A stretch of DNA of 64,000 nt, from positions 1-64,000 of the forward strand of contig NZ_SWMS01000028.1 of the NCBI RefSeq assembly GCF_005146945.1. Direction: 5' to 3'. The stretch comes from Prauserella endophytica (lineage in GTDB: Bacteria; Actinomycetota; Actinomycetes; Mycobacteriales; Pseudonocardiaceae). Positions 38,947-48,426 of the stretch are shown here, one piece after another (within the stretch, counting starts at the first letter, position 1; each line of letters starts with the position of its first letter). Under the pieces are notes generated by a model. The model ran no database searches. It saw only the letters and a program-made list of their open reading frames with translations, and was not told the origin of the DNA. The position numbers and the translations under genes were made by a program.

Positions 38947-39030
38947 CCATCGCTCCTGGCGTTAGCACCTGCCCGCGGTGGGCGGTTGCTGCGACTTCGG
39001 CGAGCCAGGTCTCTCAGTCGCTCGGGATGG
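38947..39030 (-). ncRNA. S-box (SAM-I type) riboswitch aptamer
   Basis: Read leftwards, the segment has the S-box order: a helix strand CCATC (39030-39026), GAGAGA, P2 strand CCTGGC (39009-39004), GAAGTCGCAGCAACC, a P4-like GCCC/GGGC hairpin, then GGTGCTAA, P2 partner GCCAGG (38960-38955) and GATGG closing the outer helix. GCAACC and GGTGCTAA are the core SAM-I signatures. It controls the MetN-like gene, so SAM-repressed expression is expected. Confidence 0.85.
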
Positions 39031-39085
39031 ATGCCCTAAGAGTAGACCTGAATCGGCCACACGAACGCAAGCTCGCCGATGTAGA

Positions 39086-39934
39086 TCACACCTTTGCCGC
39101 AATAGCCGCGAACTGATCGACGTCCAGCTGCTCGCCGCGGGAGCGGGGGTCGATCCCGGCGGCCGTCAGCAGCTCGCCCGCCCGGTCGGCGGAGCCCGCC
39201 CATGAGGCCAGCGCGGCGCGGAGTGTCTTTCGGCGCTGGGAGAACGCGGCGTCGACGAGCCCGAACACCACGTCGCGATCGGCGTTCTCCGGCGGCTCGC
39301 CGCGTTCGAACGCCACGAGCGAGGAGTCGACGTTGGGCACCGGCCAGAAGACCGACCTCGGCACCGCGGCCACCTTGCGTGCCCTGCCGTACCAGGCCAG
39401 CTTGACGCTCGGCACGCCGTAGACGCGACTGCCCGGTCCCGCCGCCATGCGATCGGCCACCTCGGTCTGGACCATCACGAGCCCCCTGCGCAACGACGGC
39501 AGCTCGGCGAGCAGATGCAGCACGACGGGAACGGCGACGTTGTACGGCAGGTTCGCGACCAGCGCCGTCGGCGGCTCGGCGAGCTCGTCCGCACGCACCC
39601 GCAGCGCGTCGGCGCCGAGCACGGTCAGCCGGCCGGCCGCCTCGGGCGCGTGGCTCCGAACGGTGTCGGGCAGGCGCCCGGCGAGCACGGGGTCGATCTC
39701 CACGGCGATCACCCGCGCACCGGAGGCCAGCAGGCCGAGCGTGAGCGAGCCGAGACCCGGCCCGACCTCGAGCACCACGTCCCCTGCACCGACCTCGGCC
39801 AGCTCGACGATGCGGCGCACGGTGTTGGCGTCGTGCACGAAGTTCTGGCCGAGCTTCTTGGTCGGCCGGACATCGAGCTCACTCGCCAGCCCGCGGATCT
39901 CAGCAGGGCCGAGCAAGCCCGATGTCTCCGTCAC
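39086..39934 (-). CDS. ksgA: 16S rRNA A1518/A1519 dimethyltransferase
   Basis: Dimethylates two adenines at the 3' end of 16S rRNA during small-subunit maturation. The 282-residue product has [18 protein letters not shown], the SAM motif [12 protein letters not shown], and the catalytic [26 protein letters not shown] is also typical. GTG start at 39934, 18 nt after the rpfB stop, so it is the second gene of an rpfB-ksgA operon. Confidence 0.96.
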   Translation of the reverse strand: MTETSGLLGPAEIRGLASELDVRPTKKLGQNFVHDANTVRRIVELAEVGAGDVVLEVGPGLGSLTLGLLASGARVIAVEIDPVLAGRLPDTVRSHAPEAAGRLTVLGADALRVRADELAEPPTALVANLPYNVAVPVVLHLLAELPSLRRGLVMVQTEVADRMAAGPGSRVYGVPSVKLAWYGRARKVAAVPRSVFWPVPNVDSSLVAFERGEPPENADRDVVFGLVDAAFSQRRKTLRAALASWAGSADRAGELLTAAGIDPRSRGEQLDVDQFAAIAAKV

Positions 39935-39952
39935 CGGGTCAGTCTAGAACGG

Positions 39953-41401
39953 CTACGGGAGCCCCAGCTTCGACTGGCAGCTCGGCCAGGCGCTGTAGCC
40001 GCCGCGATCGTCACGCACCTTCGTGGCGATGGCGATCTGCTGCTCGCGGCTGGCCTGGTGCGGGTAGGCCGCGTACTGGTCGCCGCCGTAGGCGTCCCAC
40101 GTGCTCTTGTCGAACTGCAGGCCGCCGTAGTAGCCGTTGCCGGTGTTGATGGCCCAGTTGCCGGTGGACTCGCACTGCGCGAGCGCATCCCACACTGCGC
40201 CGTCGGAGATCACCGGCTGCGGGGGCTGCTTGGTGCCCACCCGGATGACCCGGTCCTTGGCGGCCTTGATGATCTTGCTGGAGAGCTCCTCGCGGGCGAT
40301 CTCCTGGTCGTTCTCCTTGGTGATGCGGTAGGTGACGATCTCCTCGCCGGGGACGCCCTCTTCCTCGACGATCTCGGTGCCCTGCTCGAGCTCGGGGTCC
40401 TCGATGGTGCGGACCTTGGGCTCGATGACCTCCGTCTCGTTGATCACCGAGACGCCGGTGCGGCTGATGTGCACCGAGGCGCCGTCGTGGATCTTGAACT
40501 CGAGCCCGCCCTCGATCTTGTCCTTCGGGCCGAGCGAGAGGTTGAGCTCCTTGAGCAGCTCCTCCGCGGTCACGGCGGTGGTGGAGAGCTCGCGCGGCTG
40601 GTTGCCGCCGTCGAAGAGCGTGATGTTCTTGAGGGTCTTGACCTCCAGGGTCATGCCCTCGAGCGGCACCTCGCCGCCGACCGGCGCGGAGAACCAGGTG
40701 CCCTGCTTGTTGAGGTCCTGGAGGCCGAGCTGTTCCAGCGCCTCGCCGACGGTGGTGGCGCGGACCCAGGCCTCGCGCTGCTCGCCGTCGACGATCAGGT
40801 TGAGCTGGCGGCCGCGCTCCAGCGTGATGACGCCGCCGTCGCCCACCGCGGCCTGTGGGGAGGGTGAGAGCGCGTCGTGGGCGCCGACCGTGATGCCGGC
40901 GTCCTCCAGCACCTCGCCGACGGTGCCGCCGAAGCTGCGGACGGTCTGGCGCTCGCCGTCGACGTCGAGGGTGACGCTCTTGTTCATCGCGAGCGCCGCG
41001 GCGCCGCCGCCAGTGAGCGTGATCATCACGGCGAGGACGGCGCCCTTGAGGAAGCGCTTCTTCCAGGTCTTGACCGCGGTGGCGAGCCCGTCCTCGGGCT
41101 TCTCCTGCGCCTCGGCGGTGCGGTCCGCGCTCGCCTCGTCGGGAACGACGATCGGCGGCAGCATCGTGGTCTCAGCGTTGATCAGCCGGATGAGCTCGTC
41201 GACATCGATGTCCGCTTCGGACATGAGGCTGTCGGCGTCGGGGCCGAGCGCCGTCAGGACGTCGTGACGGGTGACGTGCGGGTCCGGCGAGAACTCGAAG
41301 TCGTCGAAGTCGCTCGGCCGGTCGAGCAGGGCTGTCGAGGCGCCCCCCGGTCTCGGCGATGCGTCGAGACCCGCGTCAGCGCGCCCGTAGCTACCAGTCA
41401 C
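39953..41401 (-). CDS. rpfB: resuscitation-promoting factor RpfB
   Basis: A cell-surface muralytic enzyme that promotes regrowth of dormant cells. The 482-residue product has a cytoplasmic N-terminus of about 110 residues, one transmembrane helix (about 117-135), three DUF348 repeats (first at about 138-178), a G5 domain (about 300-375) and a C-terminal Rpf domain with [20 protein letters not shown] (catalytic Glu) and [11 protein letters not shown]. tuberculosis RpfB has 362 residues; the extra length is mainly the N-terminal cytoplasmic part. GTG start at 41401 after a leader of about 140 nt. Confidence 0.95.
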   Translation of the reverse strand: MTGSYGRADAGLDASPRPGGASTALLDRPSDFDDFEFSPDPHVTRHDVLTALGPDADSLMSEADIDVDELIRLINAETTMLPPIVVPDEASADRTAEAQEKPEDGLATAVKTWKKRFLKGAVLAVMITLTGGGAAALAMNKSVTLDVDGERQTVRSFGGTVGEVLEDAGITVGAHDALSPSPQAAVGDGGVITLERGRQLNLIVDGEQREAWVRATTVGEALEQLGLQDLNKQGTWFSAPVGGEVPLEGMTLEVKTLKNITLFDGGNQPRELSTTAVTAEELLKELNLSLGPKDKIEGGLEFKIHDGASVHISRTGVSVINETEVIEPKVRTIEDPELEQGTEIVEEEGVPGEEIVTYRITKENDQEIAREELSSKIIKAAKDRVIRVGTKQPPQPVISDGAVWDALAQCESTGNWAINTGNGYYGGLQFDKSTWDAYGGDQYAAYPHQASREQQIAIATKVRDDRGGYSAWPSCQSKLGLP

Positions 41402-41546
41402 AGGGTCGATCCCTTTCGCGTAAGGCCAGGACTCCCGCAGTCAGCGCCGTCCTCACGTCCCGCAGGACGTTTCCCCGACGTACACCGACGTGACTGTGGG
41501 CCAACCGGCTGGCGGTTCGAAAACCACCACCCAGCACGGTCACGGG

Positions 41547-41575
41547 ACAATAACGAAGGCTTGGGGGTTGTGCAA
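41547..41575 (-). promoter_or_regulatory. rpfB promoter
   Basis: Reading leftwards, TTGCAC (41575-41570) and TATTGT (41552-41547) are separated by exactly 17 bp, a good SigA-type promoter. The predicted leader of about 140 nt contains the hairpin ACGTCC-TGCG-GGACGT. I looked for a c-di-AMP (ydaO) motif in it and did not find one. Confidence 0.7.
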
Positions 41576-41649
41576 ATACCCCTCGGAGTGTCGTGAGCTT
41601 CGTCACTCGGCCGGTCGACGTAGATGTGTGCACGAATGTCGCAGTCCGT

Positions 41650-42477
41650 TCAACCCGAAGTGACGGTGGGCAGTCGAAACACGCGTTCTGCGTTGGTACG
41701 TACGGCATTCGCGACCTCGCCGACCGGCTCGCCGCGCAGCTCCGCGAGCCCGTGCACCGTGTACGCCGCGCAGTACGGCTCGTTGGGCCTTCCCCGGAAC
41801 GGGTGCGGCGTGAGGAACGGCGCGTCGGTCTCCACGAGGTACTGCTCCGAAGGGACCAGCCGCGCCGCCTCGTGCAGCGCCCTGGCGTTGCGGAAGGTCA
41901 CGGTGCCCGCGAAGGACAGCACGTAGCCCGCGTCGGCGCAGCGGCGCGCCATGTCGGCGTCTCCGGAGAAGCAGTGGAACACCACGGTTTCCGGCGCGCC
42001 CTCCTCGTCGAGGATCCTCAGCACGTCGTCGTGGGCGTCCCGGTCGTGGATCATCAGCGGCTTGCCGATGCGTTTGGCGAGGTCGATGTGCCAGCGAAAC
42101 GCCTCCTGCTGCGCCTCGGGCGGTGAGTAGTCCCAGTAGTAGTCGAGGCCGGTCTCCCCGACCGCGACCACTCGATCTCCCCGCGCCAGCCGCTCCACTT
42201 CGGACCGTTCGGCGTCGCCGAAGTCCTTGGTGCGCGTGGGATGGATCGCCACGGCGGCGAACACGCGCTCGTCCCACGTGGACGCCTCGGCGGCCCAGCG
42301 CGCGGCGGCGAGGTCGTCGGCGACGGTGACCACGCGCTCGATCCCGGCGGATTCGGCGCGAGCGAGCACAGTGGACAGCTCCGCCGGGGTTTCCACTCCG
42401 CAGGCGTCCAGGTGCGTGTGCGAGTCGATCGCCGGTGCCGGAAGCTTCTCCGGCACCGGCGGGCGCTCACGACTCAA
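41650..42477 (-). CDS. tatD: TatD-family metal-dependent DNase
   Basis: A TIM-barrel nuclease of 275 residues in the Rv1008 position. Metal ligands are visible in AIDSHTHLDA, VGETGLDYYW, IHDRDAHDDV, FHCFSGD and VETDAPFLTP. The TTG at 42477 (MSRERPPVPEK) is chosen because GGAGGAAAC lies directly in front; a longer reading from 42510 lacks a ribosome site. Upstream of rpfB with its own 248-bp gap. Confidence 0.93.
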   Translation of the reverse strand: MSRERPPVPEKLPAPAIDSHTHLDACGVETPAELSTVLARAESAGIERVVTVADDLAAARWAAEASTWDERVFAAVAIHPTRTKDFGDAERSEVERLARGDRVVAVGETGLDYYWDYSPPEAQQEAFRWHIDLAKRIGKPLMIHDRDAHDDVLRILDEEGAPETVVFHCFSGDADMARRCADAGYVLSFAGTVTFRNARALHEAARLVPSEQYLVETDAPFLTPHPFRGRPNEPYCAAYTVHGLAELRGEPVGEVANAVRTNAERVFRLPTVTSG

Positions 42478-42604
42478 GTTTCCTCCAGGGATCGAGCGGG
42501 CCGGTGACAAGGCCGCGGGCGTCCGTGGTGCACGGCAGCCGGGTACCTGAGGGCGCGTCCTGGCGCGGGTGTCCCACAGGAGAACCGCGCAGTCATCGGC
42601 GCGT

Positions 42605-44398
42605 TCAGCCCTCGATGGGAGCCCATTCCGGACCCGTCTCGCCCAGCTTCGGGTCGAGCTTGGCGAACAGCGGCGTCGGCTTGGCCAGCGGGCGGCCGGC
42701 CTCGATCGGCACCGACTCCCAGCGCGCCTGCTCGCTCGCGTAGTCGCCGGTGAGGATCGGGTTCAACCGGCCGGCGATGTCGAGGTCCTCGGCCTCCTTC
42801 AGCTCCGGCTGCGCCGCCCAGACGCCGGTTCCGCCGAGCGCCTCGTGCACCTTCTGCGCCGCGTGCGGCAGGAACGGCGTCAGCAGCGTGTTGGCGTCGG
42901 AGACCACCTGCAGCGCTGTGTGCAGCACGGTGTCGCGCCGCTGCGGGTCGTCCTTGAGCTTCCACGGCTCCTGGTCGGACAGGTACCGGTTGGCCGCCGA
43001 CACGACGCGCATCGCCTCACTCGCGGCCTGCTTGAACCGCGAACGGCCCAGGTGCGCGCCGACGGTGTCGAACGCCGCGCGGGAAAGCGCCTTGAGGTCC
43101 TCGTCGGCCTGCTGCGGCGTGTTCGGCGTCGGCACGCCGCCGTTGTTCTTGTGCGCCATCGAGATCGAGCGGTTGACGAGGTTGCCCCACTCGTTGGCGA
43201 GCTCGAAGTTCGTGCGACGCACGAACTCGTCCCACGTGAAGTCGGTGTCCTGGGTCTCCGGACCGGCGACGCTGATGAAGTAGCGCAGCGTGTCGGGGCC
43301 GAACTCGCGCAGGAAGTCGTTGACGTAGATGACCGTGCCGCGCGAGGTGGAGAACTTCGAGCCGCTCATGGTGAGGAACTCGCTGGACACGATCTCGCCG
43401 GGCAGCGAGAGCCTGCCGTACGGACCGGCCTCGCCGCCGTGGTCGCCCTCGCCGTTGTGCCCGAGCAGGAACGTCGGCCACAGCTGGGCGTGGAACGTGA
43501 TGTTGTCCTTGCCCATGAAGTAGTAGGAGCGGGCGTCCGGGTTGTTCCACCACTCCTGCCAGGCGTCCGGGTCGCCCGAGCGGCGCGCCCACTCGACGCT
43601 CGCCGAGAAGTAGCCGATCACGGCGTCGAACCACACGTAGAACCGCTTGAGCGGCTGGTCGCGCCAGCGGTCGAGCGGCACCTTGACGCCCCAGTCGAGG
43701 TCACGGGTGATCGGACGGGGCCGCATGTCCTCGACGAGGTTGCGGGTGAAGTTGAGGACGTTGGGCCGCCAGTCCGTCTTGGTGGCCAGCCACTTGCCCA
43801 GCGACTCGGTGAACGCGGGCAGGTCGATGAACAGGTGCTCGGTCTCCACGAACTCCGGCTTCTCGCCGTTGATGCGCGAACGAGGGTTGATCAGCTCGGC
43901 CGCGTCGAGCTGGTTGCCGCAGTTGTCGCACTGGTCGCCGCGCGCGCCGTCGTAGCCGCAGATGGGGCACGTGCCCTCGATGTAGCGGTCGGGCAGCGTG
44001 CGGCCGGTCGACGGGCTCACGGCGCCGGTCGTGGTGCGCGGCACGACGTAGCCGTTGCGGTGCAGCGCGAGGAAGATCTGCTGCACTACCTCGGCGTGGT
44101 TGCCGGTGGTGGTACGGGTGAACAGGTCGTAGCTGAGCCCGAGGCCGCGCAGGTCCTCGCTGATCTGGCGGGTGTACTTGTCGGCGGTCTCCTGCGGCGT
44201 CAGCCCCTCCTTGTCGGCCTGGACGAGGATGGGGGTGCCGTGTTCGTCGGTCCCGGACACCATGAGCACGCGGTTGCCGGCCATTCGCTGGTAACGGGAG
44301 AAGACGTCCGAGGGGACTCCGAAACCGGACACGTGGCCGATGTGGCGGGGGCCGTTGGCGTATGGCCAGGCCACCGCTGTCAACACAGGGGTGCTCAT
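42605..44398 (-). CDS. metG: methionyl-tRNA synthetase
   Basis: Class I aminoacyl-tRNA synthetase for methionine. The 597-residue product has the HIGH motif as [14 protein letters not shown], a zinc knuckle [18 protein letters not shown] (about 145-162), the KMSKS counterpart in [13 protein letters not shown] and an alpha-helical anticodon-binding domain. No C-terminal tRNA-binding (EMAP) domain. ATG 44398. Confidence 0.96.
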   Translation of the reverse strand: MSTPVLTAVAWPYANGPRHIGHVSGFGVPSDVFSRYQRMAGNRVLMVSGTDEHGTPILVQADKEGLTPQETADKYTRQISEDLRGLGLSYDLFTRTTTGNHAEVVQQIFLALHRNGYVVPRTTTGAVSPSTGRTLPDRYIEGTCPICGYDGARGDQCDNCGNQLDAAELINPRSRINGEKPEFVETEHLFIDLPAFTESLGKWLATKTDWRPNVLNFTRNLVEDMRPRPITRDLDWGVKVPLDRWRDQPLKRFYVWFDAVIGYFSASVEWARRSGDPDAWQEWWNNPDARSYYFMGKDNITFHAQLWPTFLLGHNGEGDHGGEAGPYGRLSLPGEIVSSEFLTMSGSKFSTSRGTVIYVNDFLREFGPDTLRYFISVAGPETQDTDFTWDEFVRRTNFELANEWGNLVNRSISMAHKNNGGVPTPNTPQQADEDLKALSRAAFDTVGAHLGRSRFKQAASEAMRVVSAANRYLSDQEPWKLKDDPQRRDTVLHTALQVVSDANTLLTPFLPHAAQKVHEALGGTGVWAAQPELKEAEDLDIAGRLNPILTGDYASEQARWESVPIEAGRPLAKPTPLFAKLDPKLGETGPEWAPIEG

Positions 44399-44458
44399 AC
44401 CCGATTAGCCTACGGATGGCGTCTCAGTCGTCTTCGCCAGGGAGTGAAGGCGAGGCCG

Positions 44459-44599
44459 GTGTCCGCGACGCGGTTGCTGGTGCTCGGTGTCGTGCGGATG
44501 TACGGCAGCGCGCACGGCTACCAGATGCGGCGGACCGGCTCTGCCCGTGAGACACGCCCTCGCAGTGAAGGCCACCTTCACTGCGTTGACCGCGGTTAA
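44459..44599 (+). pseudogene. truncated PadR-family regulator (N-terminal fragment)
   Basis: A GTG at 44459 behind GGGAG begins a 46-residue frame whose first 25 or so residues (LLVLGVVRMYGSAHGYQMRR) match the start of PadR winged-helix regulators. Similarity stops at about 44535, and the frame runs into the palindrome at 44562 and ends there. The rest of the winged helix and the dimerisation domain are missing, so this is a gene remnant. Confidence 0.75.
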
Positions 44600-44614
44600 G
44601 GTGGCCTTCACTGC
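44562..44614. repeat. palindrome, 17-bp arms
   Basis: GCAGTGAAGGCCACCTT (44562-44578) and its exact complement (44598-44614) flank a 19-bp loop. It sits directly after the PadR fragment and before the GH25-like gene, between the divergent metG and GH25-like genes. Confidence 0.87.
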
Positions 44615-44647
44615 ATTGGCCGAGGTCAACCGGGGGGAGGGAAGGGC

Positions 44648-45241
44648 ATGAAGGAGCAGGGCGAGGCGCGGGGCATGGACCTCTCGCTGCATGAGACCGT
44701 CGCCGACTGGTCCGCGATGAGGGCGAGTTCGGTGTCGTTCGCGGCCATCACGGTCACCGAGAGCCTGAACTGGACCGACGACAACGCGGCGCGCCAGCTC
44801 GGCGACGCGATGCGCGCGGGTGTGCACGCGGGCATCCGGCACTACGCGCGGCCGGGAGCCGTGCAGGACCAGGCGAAACACTTCGTCCGCACCGGCATGC
44901 CGCTCGGCGCGTTCGCTCCCGGCGCGCTCGCCCCCTCCATCGACGTCGGCGCCGACGGCGTCGACGACCGATTCATCAAGTCGTGGATCAAGGCCGTCCG
45001 CAACGCGGCGGGGGTCCGGCGGATCCTCGTCTACGCCACCTACGAGGACTGGCTGCACCGCTTCCATCCCGACAAGTGGGCCGACAGCGAGGTGGTGCTG
45101 TGGCTCGTGCGGCACAACGGCATCCCCGGCAGGCCCGGCTGGTTCCACTCGCGACTCGGCCTGCACCAGCACAGCGCGGGTCACCCGTACGGCGCGGACG
45201 CGCTCGTCTACCCCTTCACGCTGTCGGACGTGCTGCTGTAG
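44648..45241 (+). CDS. GH25-like protein, probable loss of catalytic Glu
   Basis: A 197-residue protein resembling the GH25 lysozyme barrel: MDLSLHETVADWSAMRASSV and FAAITVTESL at the N-terminus, AGIRHYARPG, then the strand with SIDVGADG and a late LVYATYEDWL. GH25 enzymes use an acidic DxE at that strand; here it reads DVG, so the expected catalytic Glu is absent. No signal peptide. ATG 44648 has GGGAGGGAAGG upstream. Its 3' end overlaps the DUF4185 gene by 26 bp. Confidence 0.7.
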   Translation: MKEQGEARGMDLSLHETVADWSAMRASSVSFAAITVTESLNWTDDNAARQLGDAMRAGVHAGIRHYARPGAVQDQAKHFVRTGMPLGAFAPGALAPSIDVGADGVDDRFIKSWIKAVRNAAGVRRILVYATYEDWLHRFHPDKWADSEVVLWLVRHNGIPGRPGWFHSRLGLHQHSAGHPYGADALVYPFTLSDVLL

Positions 45242-46223
45242 CGGGCTCCAGCCTGCTGCGCGTGAGGAAGACGTTGTAGGGCCCCCACTGCGAGACCAGG
45301 TAGTAGAGGTCTGGGCCGTCGAGCGACCACGGGTGCAGATACCCGCCGTACACCGCGGGGTACTCCTGCCCCGACACCACGACCTCGCCGTGCGTCCACG
45401 GTCCGGTGAGCCGCTCCGCCGAGCGAAGCACGATGCCCTTGCGGCTCTCGTCGAGGTGCATCATCAGCCAGCAGCCGAGCCCCGAGTGGTAGCCGACCGA
45501 CATCTCCCCGACCGGGCCCGCGAACACCGGCGCCGCCGCCCGTTCGCGACCGGACCAGCCCTCCCCGTCCCAGTACTCGTACGCGCCCGTGTCGAGCAGC
45601 CCGGAGGGCTCGACGCGCGCGAGGTAGGCGTCGTCGTGCCTGCCGTTGGTGGTGCCGAAGAGGTGGACGTGGTCCTCGGAACGCGTGAACGCGCCGATCT
45701 GGAACCGGTTGCCTCCCCGGAGGTTGCCCCAGCGCGCGGAGCGGGGCTTGTCCCACGTCCGCCCGCCGTCGGCGGAGACGGCGATGCCGGCGTGGTTGGT
45801 CCGCCACGTGCCGGGCGGCCCCCACCGACGGACGGACATGTAGTGCACGTACTGCCTGCCGCCGACCGCGATGCCGCCGTTGGGGATGACAGTGACCTCC
45901 TTGCCGCCGCCGGACGGGATGACCTGGCAGGCCCCACCGCCCCCGCGCTCGACGACGCCGTCCAGCGCGAGCCCTGAGGCGAGGTCGGTGGAGGTGGAGA
46001 AGGCGAGCACGTTGCGGCGCCAGTCGGCCGTGCCGGGGCCCGCGCCGTTGCCGCACCAGCCTTCGCCGTAGGTGTCGCCGAAGAGCACGAACACCCTGCC
46101 GTCGCCGCCGTCCCACATGATGCCGAGATCGGTGGCGACGATGCCGAACCGCTCGGCGGTGCGGTTGGGCGAGTCACCACCGGTCACCTTGGCCACGCGT
46201 GTCGTTTCTATCACCCGGAACAT
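45216..46223 (-). CDS. DUF4185 beta-propeller protein
   Basis: A 335-residue protein of the DUF4185 family, related to five-bladed glycosidase propellers: FGIVATDLGIMWDGGDGRVF, FVLFGDTYGEGW, a Gly-rich loop, HYMSVRRWGPPGTW and HPWSLDGPDLYYLVSQWGPY. Actinobacterial homologues are usually secreted; with ATG 46223 (MFRVIETTRV) no signal peptide is visible, and longer readings do not add one. Substrate unknown. It overlaps the GH25-like gene tail to tail and is divergent from pabB. Confidence 0.82.
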   Translation of the reverse strand: MFRVIETTRVAKVTGGDSPNRTAERFGIVATDLGIMWDGGDGRVFVLFGDTYGEGWCGNGAGPGTADWRRNVLAFSTSTDLASGLALDGVVERGGGGACQVIPSGGGKEVTVIPNGGIAVGGRQYVHYMSVRRWGPPGTWRTNHAGIAVSADGGRTWDKPRSARWGNLRGGNRFQIGAFTRSEDHVHLFGTTNGRHDDAYLARVEPSGLLDTGAYEYWDGEGWSGRERAAAPVFAGPVGEMSVGYHSGLGCWLMMHLDESRKGIVLRSAERLTGPWTHGEVVVSGQEYPAVYGGYLHPWSLDGPDLYYLVSQWGPYNVFLTRSRLEPATAARPTA

Positions 46224-46249
46224 CGGTTCCGACGGTAGTAGCGGCGAGA

Positions 46250-47581
46250 ATGTCCGGCATGTGGTTGACGCGGGCGGAGCTCCGTTCGAGCGCGGCCCCG
46301 GGTGAGGCGCTGCTGCTGCTCGCCAGCCGGGCCCGCGCCCGTGGCCTGCCGGGTCCCGCCGCATTGACCGGCGACTGGTTCAGCTCCCGCGCGGTGCTCG
46401 CCCCGAGCCTGCGCATGGAGACGTTCACCGAGGTGGGCGACGCACTGGCCGTTCCGGCGAGGCAGCCCGAGGTCCGCGACGCCCCCGAGGGCACGGTCGG
46501 CGGCGGCTGGTTCGGCTACCTCTCCTACGACCTCGCCGACCCCTCCGCGCGGTCCGCCGCGCTGCCGAAGGCCGCGTGGGGCTGGGCCGACCACGTGCTC
46601 CGGCTCGACCAGGACGGGCGCTGGTGGTTCGAGGCGCTCGTGCCCGACGACGGCATGGCTCCGCACGCGCTCGCGGCCGAGTTCGCCGACCTGCTCGACG
46701 GGGCGGCGCCGAAGCCGGCGTGGACGCCCACGGCGCTGGAGCACCCGCTACCGGCCGGGCACCACGCCGCCGTCAAGGAGTGCGTGCACGCGATCGAGGC
46801 GGGTGAGCTCTTCCAGGCCAACATCTGCACGCGGTTCACGGGCACGTTCGACGGCGAGCCGGCCGCGCTGTACGCCGAGGGCGTCCGCCGGTTGCGGCCC
46901 GCTCGCGGCGCGTACCTGTCCGGGCAGTGGGGCTCGCTCGTCTCGATGTCGCCGGAGCTGTTCCTCGCGCGCTCGGGCGGGCGCGTGCGGTCGACGCCGA
47001 TCAAGGGCACCCGCCCCCGCCGCGGTCCCGAGGACGACGGGCTGGCCCGGCAGCTGCGGGAGTCGGTGAAGGACGTCGCGGAGAACGTGATGATCACCGA
47101 CCTGGTGCGCAACGACCTCGGCCGCGTGTGCGAGGTTGGCAGCGTGCGCGTGCCTGAGCTGCTGGCCGTCCGCGCGGCACCGGGCGTCTGGCACCTCGAC
47201 TCGACCGTGGAGGGCGTGCTCGCCGAGGGCCGCGACGACGCCGACCTGCTCGCGGCGACATTCCCGCCCGGTTCGGTCACCGGCGCGCCCAAGATCCGCG
47301 CGCTCGACCTCGTCGCCGAGCTGGAGCGCGCCCCGCGCGGGGTCTACACGGGCGCGATCGGCCTGGCCTCCCCCGTCGCCGGGCTGGAGCTCAACGTCGC
47401 GATCCGCACGCTCGAGCTCCACGACGGCACCGTGGAGCTGGGCGTCGGCGGCGGCATCACCGCCGACTCGGACCCGGCGGCCGAGTGGCAGGAGTGCCTC
47501 GACAAGGCGGCGCCCCTGGAGCGGCTGCTCGCTACCCCGCCCGCTCAGGCGTCGCGGCGGGCGGCGAGCGCGGCGTTGTAG
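46250..47581 (+). CDS. pabB: aminodeoxychorismate synthase component I
   Basis: Converts chorismate to 4-amino-4-deoxychorismate for folate. The 443-residue chorismate-binding enzyme has FQANICTRFTG, the PabB-type STPIKGTRPR (Lys in place of the anthranilate synthase residue), ENVMITDLVRNDLGRV and FPPGSVTGAPKI. ATG 46250 or 46259. Its last 37 bp overlap the convergent rsmI gene. Rv1005c-equivalent. Confidence 0.93.
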   Translation: MSGMWLTRAELRSSAAPGEALLLLASRARARGLPGPAALTGDWFSSRAVLAPSLRMETFTEVGDALAVPARQPEVRDAPEGTVGGGWFGYLSYDLADPSARSAALPKAAWGWADHVLRLDQDGRWWFEALVPDDGMAPHALAAEFADLLDGAAPKPAWTPTALEHPLPAGHHAAVKECVHAIEAGELFQANICTRFTGTFDGEPAALYAEGVRRLRPARGAYLSGQWGSLVSMSPELFLARSGGRVRSTPIKGTRPRRGPEDDGLARQLRESVKDVAENVMITDLVRNDLGRVCEVGSVRVPELLAVRAAPGVWHLDSTVEGVLAEGRDDADLLAATFPPGSVTGAPKIRALDLVAELERAPRGVYTGAIGLASPVAGLELNVAIRTLELHDGTVELGVGGGITADSDPAAEWQECLDKAAPLERLLATPPAQASRRAASAAL

Positions 47582-48375
47582 AGCTCGTTCTTCGAGACCC
47601 CCGTGGCGGCCGCGACCTCGGCGGCCACCGACTTGAGCCGTTCCCCCGCCTCGACCCGGCCGAGCACGTCGCCGACGAGGTCCTCGACGTTCGCCCGCCG
47701 AGGGGAGGCGCCCGCGAGCACGACCGTGATCTCGCCCCTCACGTGGTCCCCGGCCCACGCGGCCAGCTCTGCCAGCGAACCGCGGCGGACCTCCTCGTAG
47801 GTCTTGGTCAGCTCCCGGCACACGGCGGCCCTGCGGTCGCCGCCGAGCACCTCCACCGCCTCGGCGAGCGTCGCGGCGAGCCTGCGAGGCGACTCGAAGA
47901 ACACCGTGGTGCGCCGCTCGCCGGCCAGCTCGGCCAGCCACTTGCCGCGCTCCCCCGGCTTGCGGGGCACGAAGCCCTCGAAGCAGAACCGGTCGGGCGC
48001 GAGCCCGGAAAGTGCCAGTGCGGTGGTGACGGCCGAGGGTCCAGGCACGCAGGTCACGGGCAGGTCCTCCGCCGCGCACGCCGCGACGAGGCGGTAGCCG
48101 GGATCCGACACGCTTGGCATCCCGGCGTCGGTCACGAGCAGCACGGTCTCGCCCTCGCGCAGCGCGTCGAGCAGCTTCGGCAGGCGGGCCGACTCGACGT
48201 CCTCGTAGAAGCTCACCACCCGGCCCGGCGGGGTCACGCCCAGCGCCGTGGCCAGCGACCGCAGGCGCCGGGTGTCCTCGGCGGCGATCACGTCGGCGTC
48301 GGCGAGCGCCTCGGCAAGGCGCGGGGAAGCGTCGCGGGAGTCGCCGAGCGGTGTCCCGGCCAGTACGAGAGGCAC
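47545..48375 (-). CDS. rsmI: 16S rRNA 2'-O-ribose C1402 methyltransferase
   Basis: SAM-dependent tetrapyrrole-methylase-fold enzyme that methylates C1402 of 16S rRNA. The 276-residue product has VIAAEDTRRLRSL, LVTDAGMPSVSDPGYRLV, the loop VPGPSAVTTALALSGL, GFVPRKPGER and FFESPRRLAATL, with a C-terminal helical domain. GTG start at 48375, divergent from pmt (51 bp between starts). Confidence 0.94.
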   Translation of the reverse strand: MPLVLAGTPLGDSRDASPRLAEALADADVIAAEDTRRLRSLATALGVTPPGRVVSFYEDVESARLPKLLDALREGETVLLVTDAGMPSVSDPGYRLVAACAAEDLPVTCVPGPSAVTTALALSGLAPDRFCFEGFVPRKPGERGKWLAELAGERRTTVFFESPRRLAATLAEAVEVLGGDRRAAVCRELTKTYEEVRRGSLAELAAWAGDHVRGEITVVLAGASPRRANVEDLVGDVLGRVEAGERLKSVAAEVAAATGVSKNELYNAALAARRDA

Positions 48376-48426
48376 CCTCCGAGGCTAATCTCCGCCTTCC
48401 CCCGCCCGCCCGTAGGATCGGGCCTC

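Noticed and set aside
41402-41546. c-di-AMP (ydaO) riboswitch in the rpfB leader
   Set aside because: Known before rpf genes in some actinobacteria, but the conserved core was not found; only a simple hairpin is visible.
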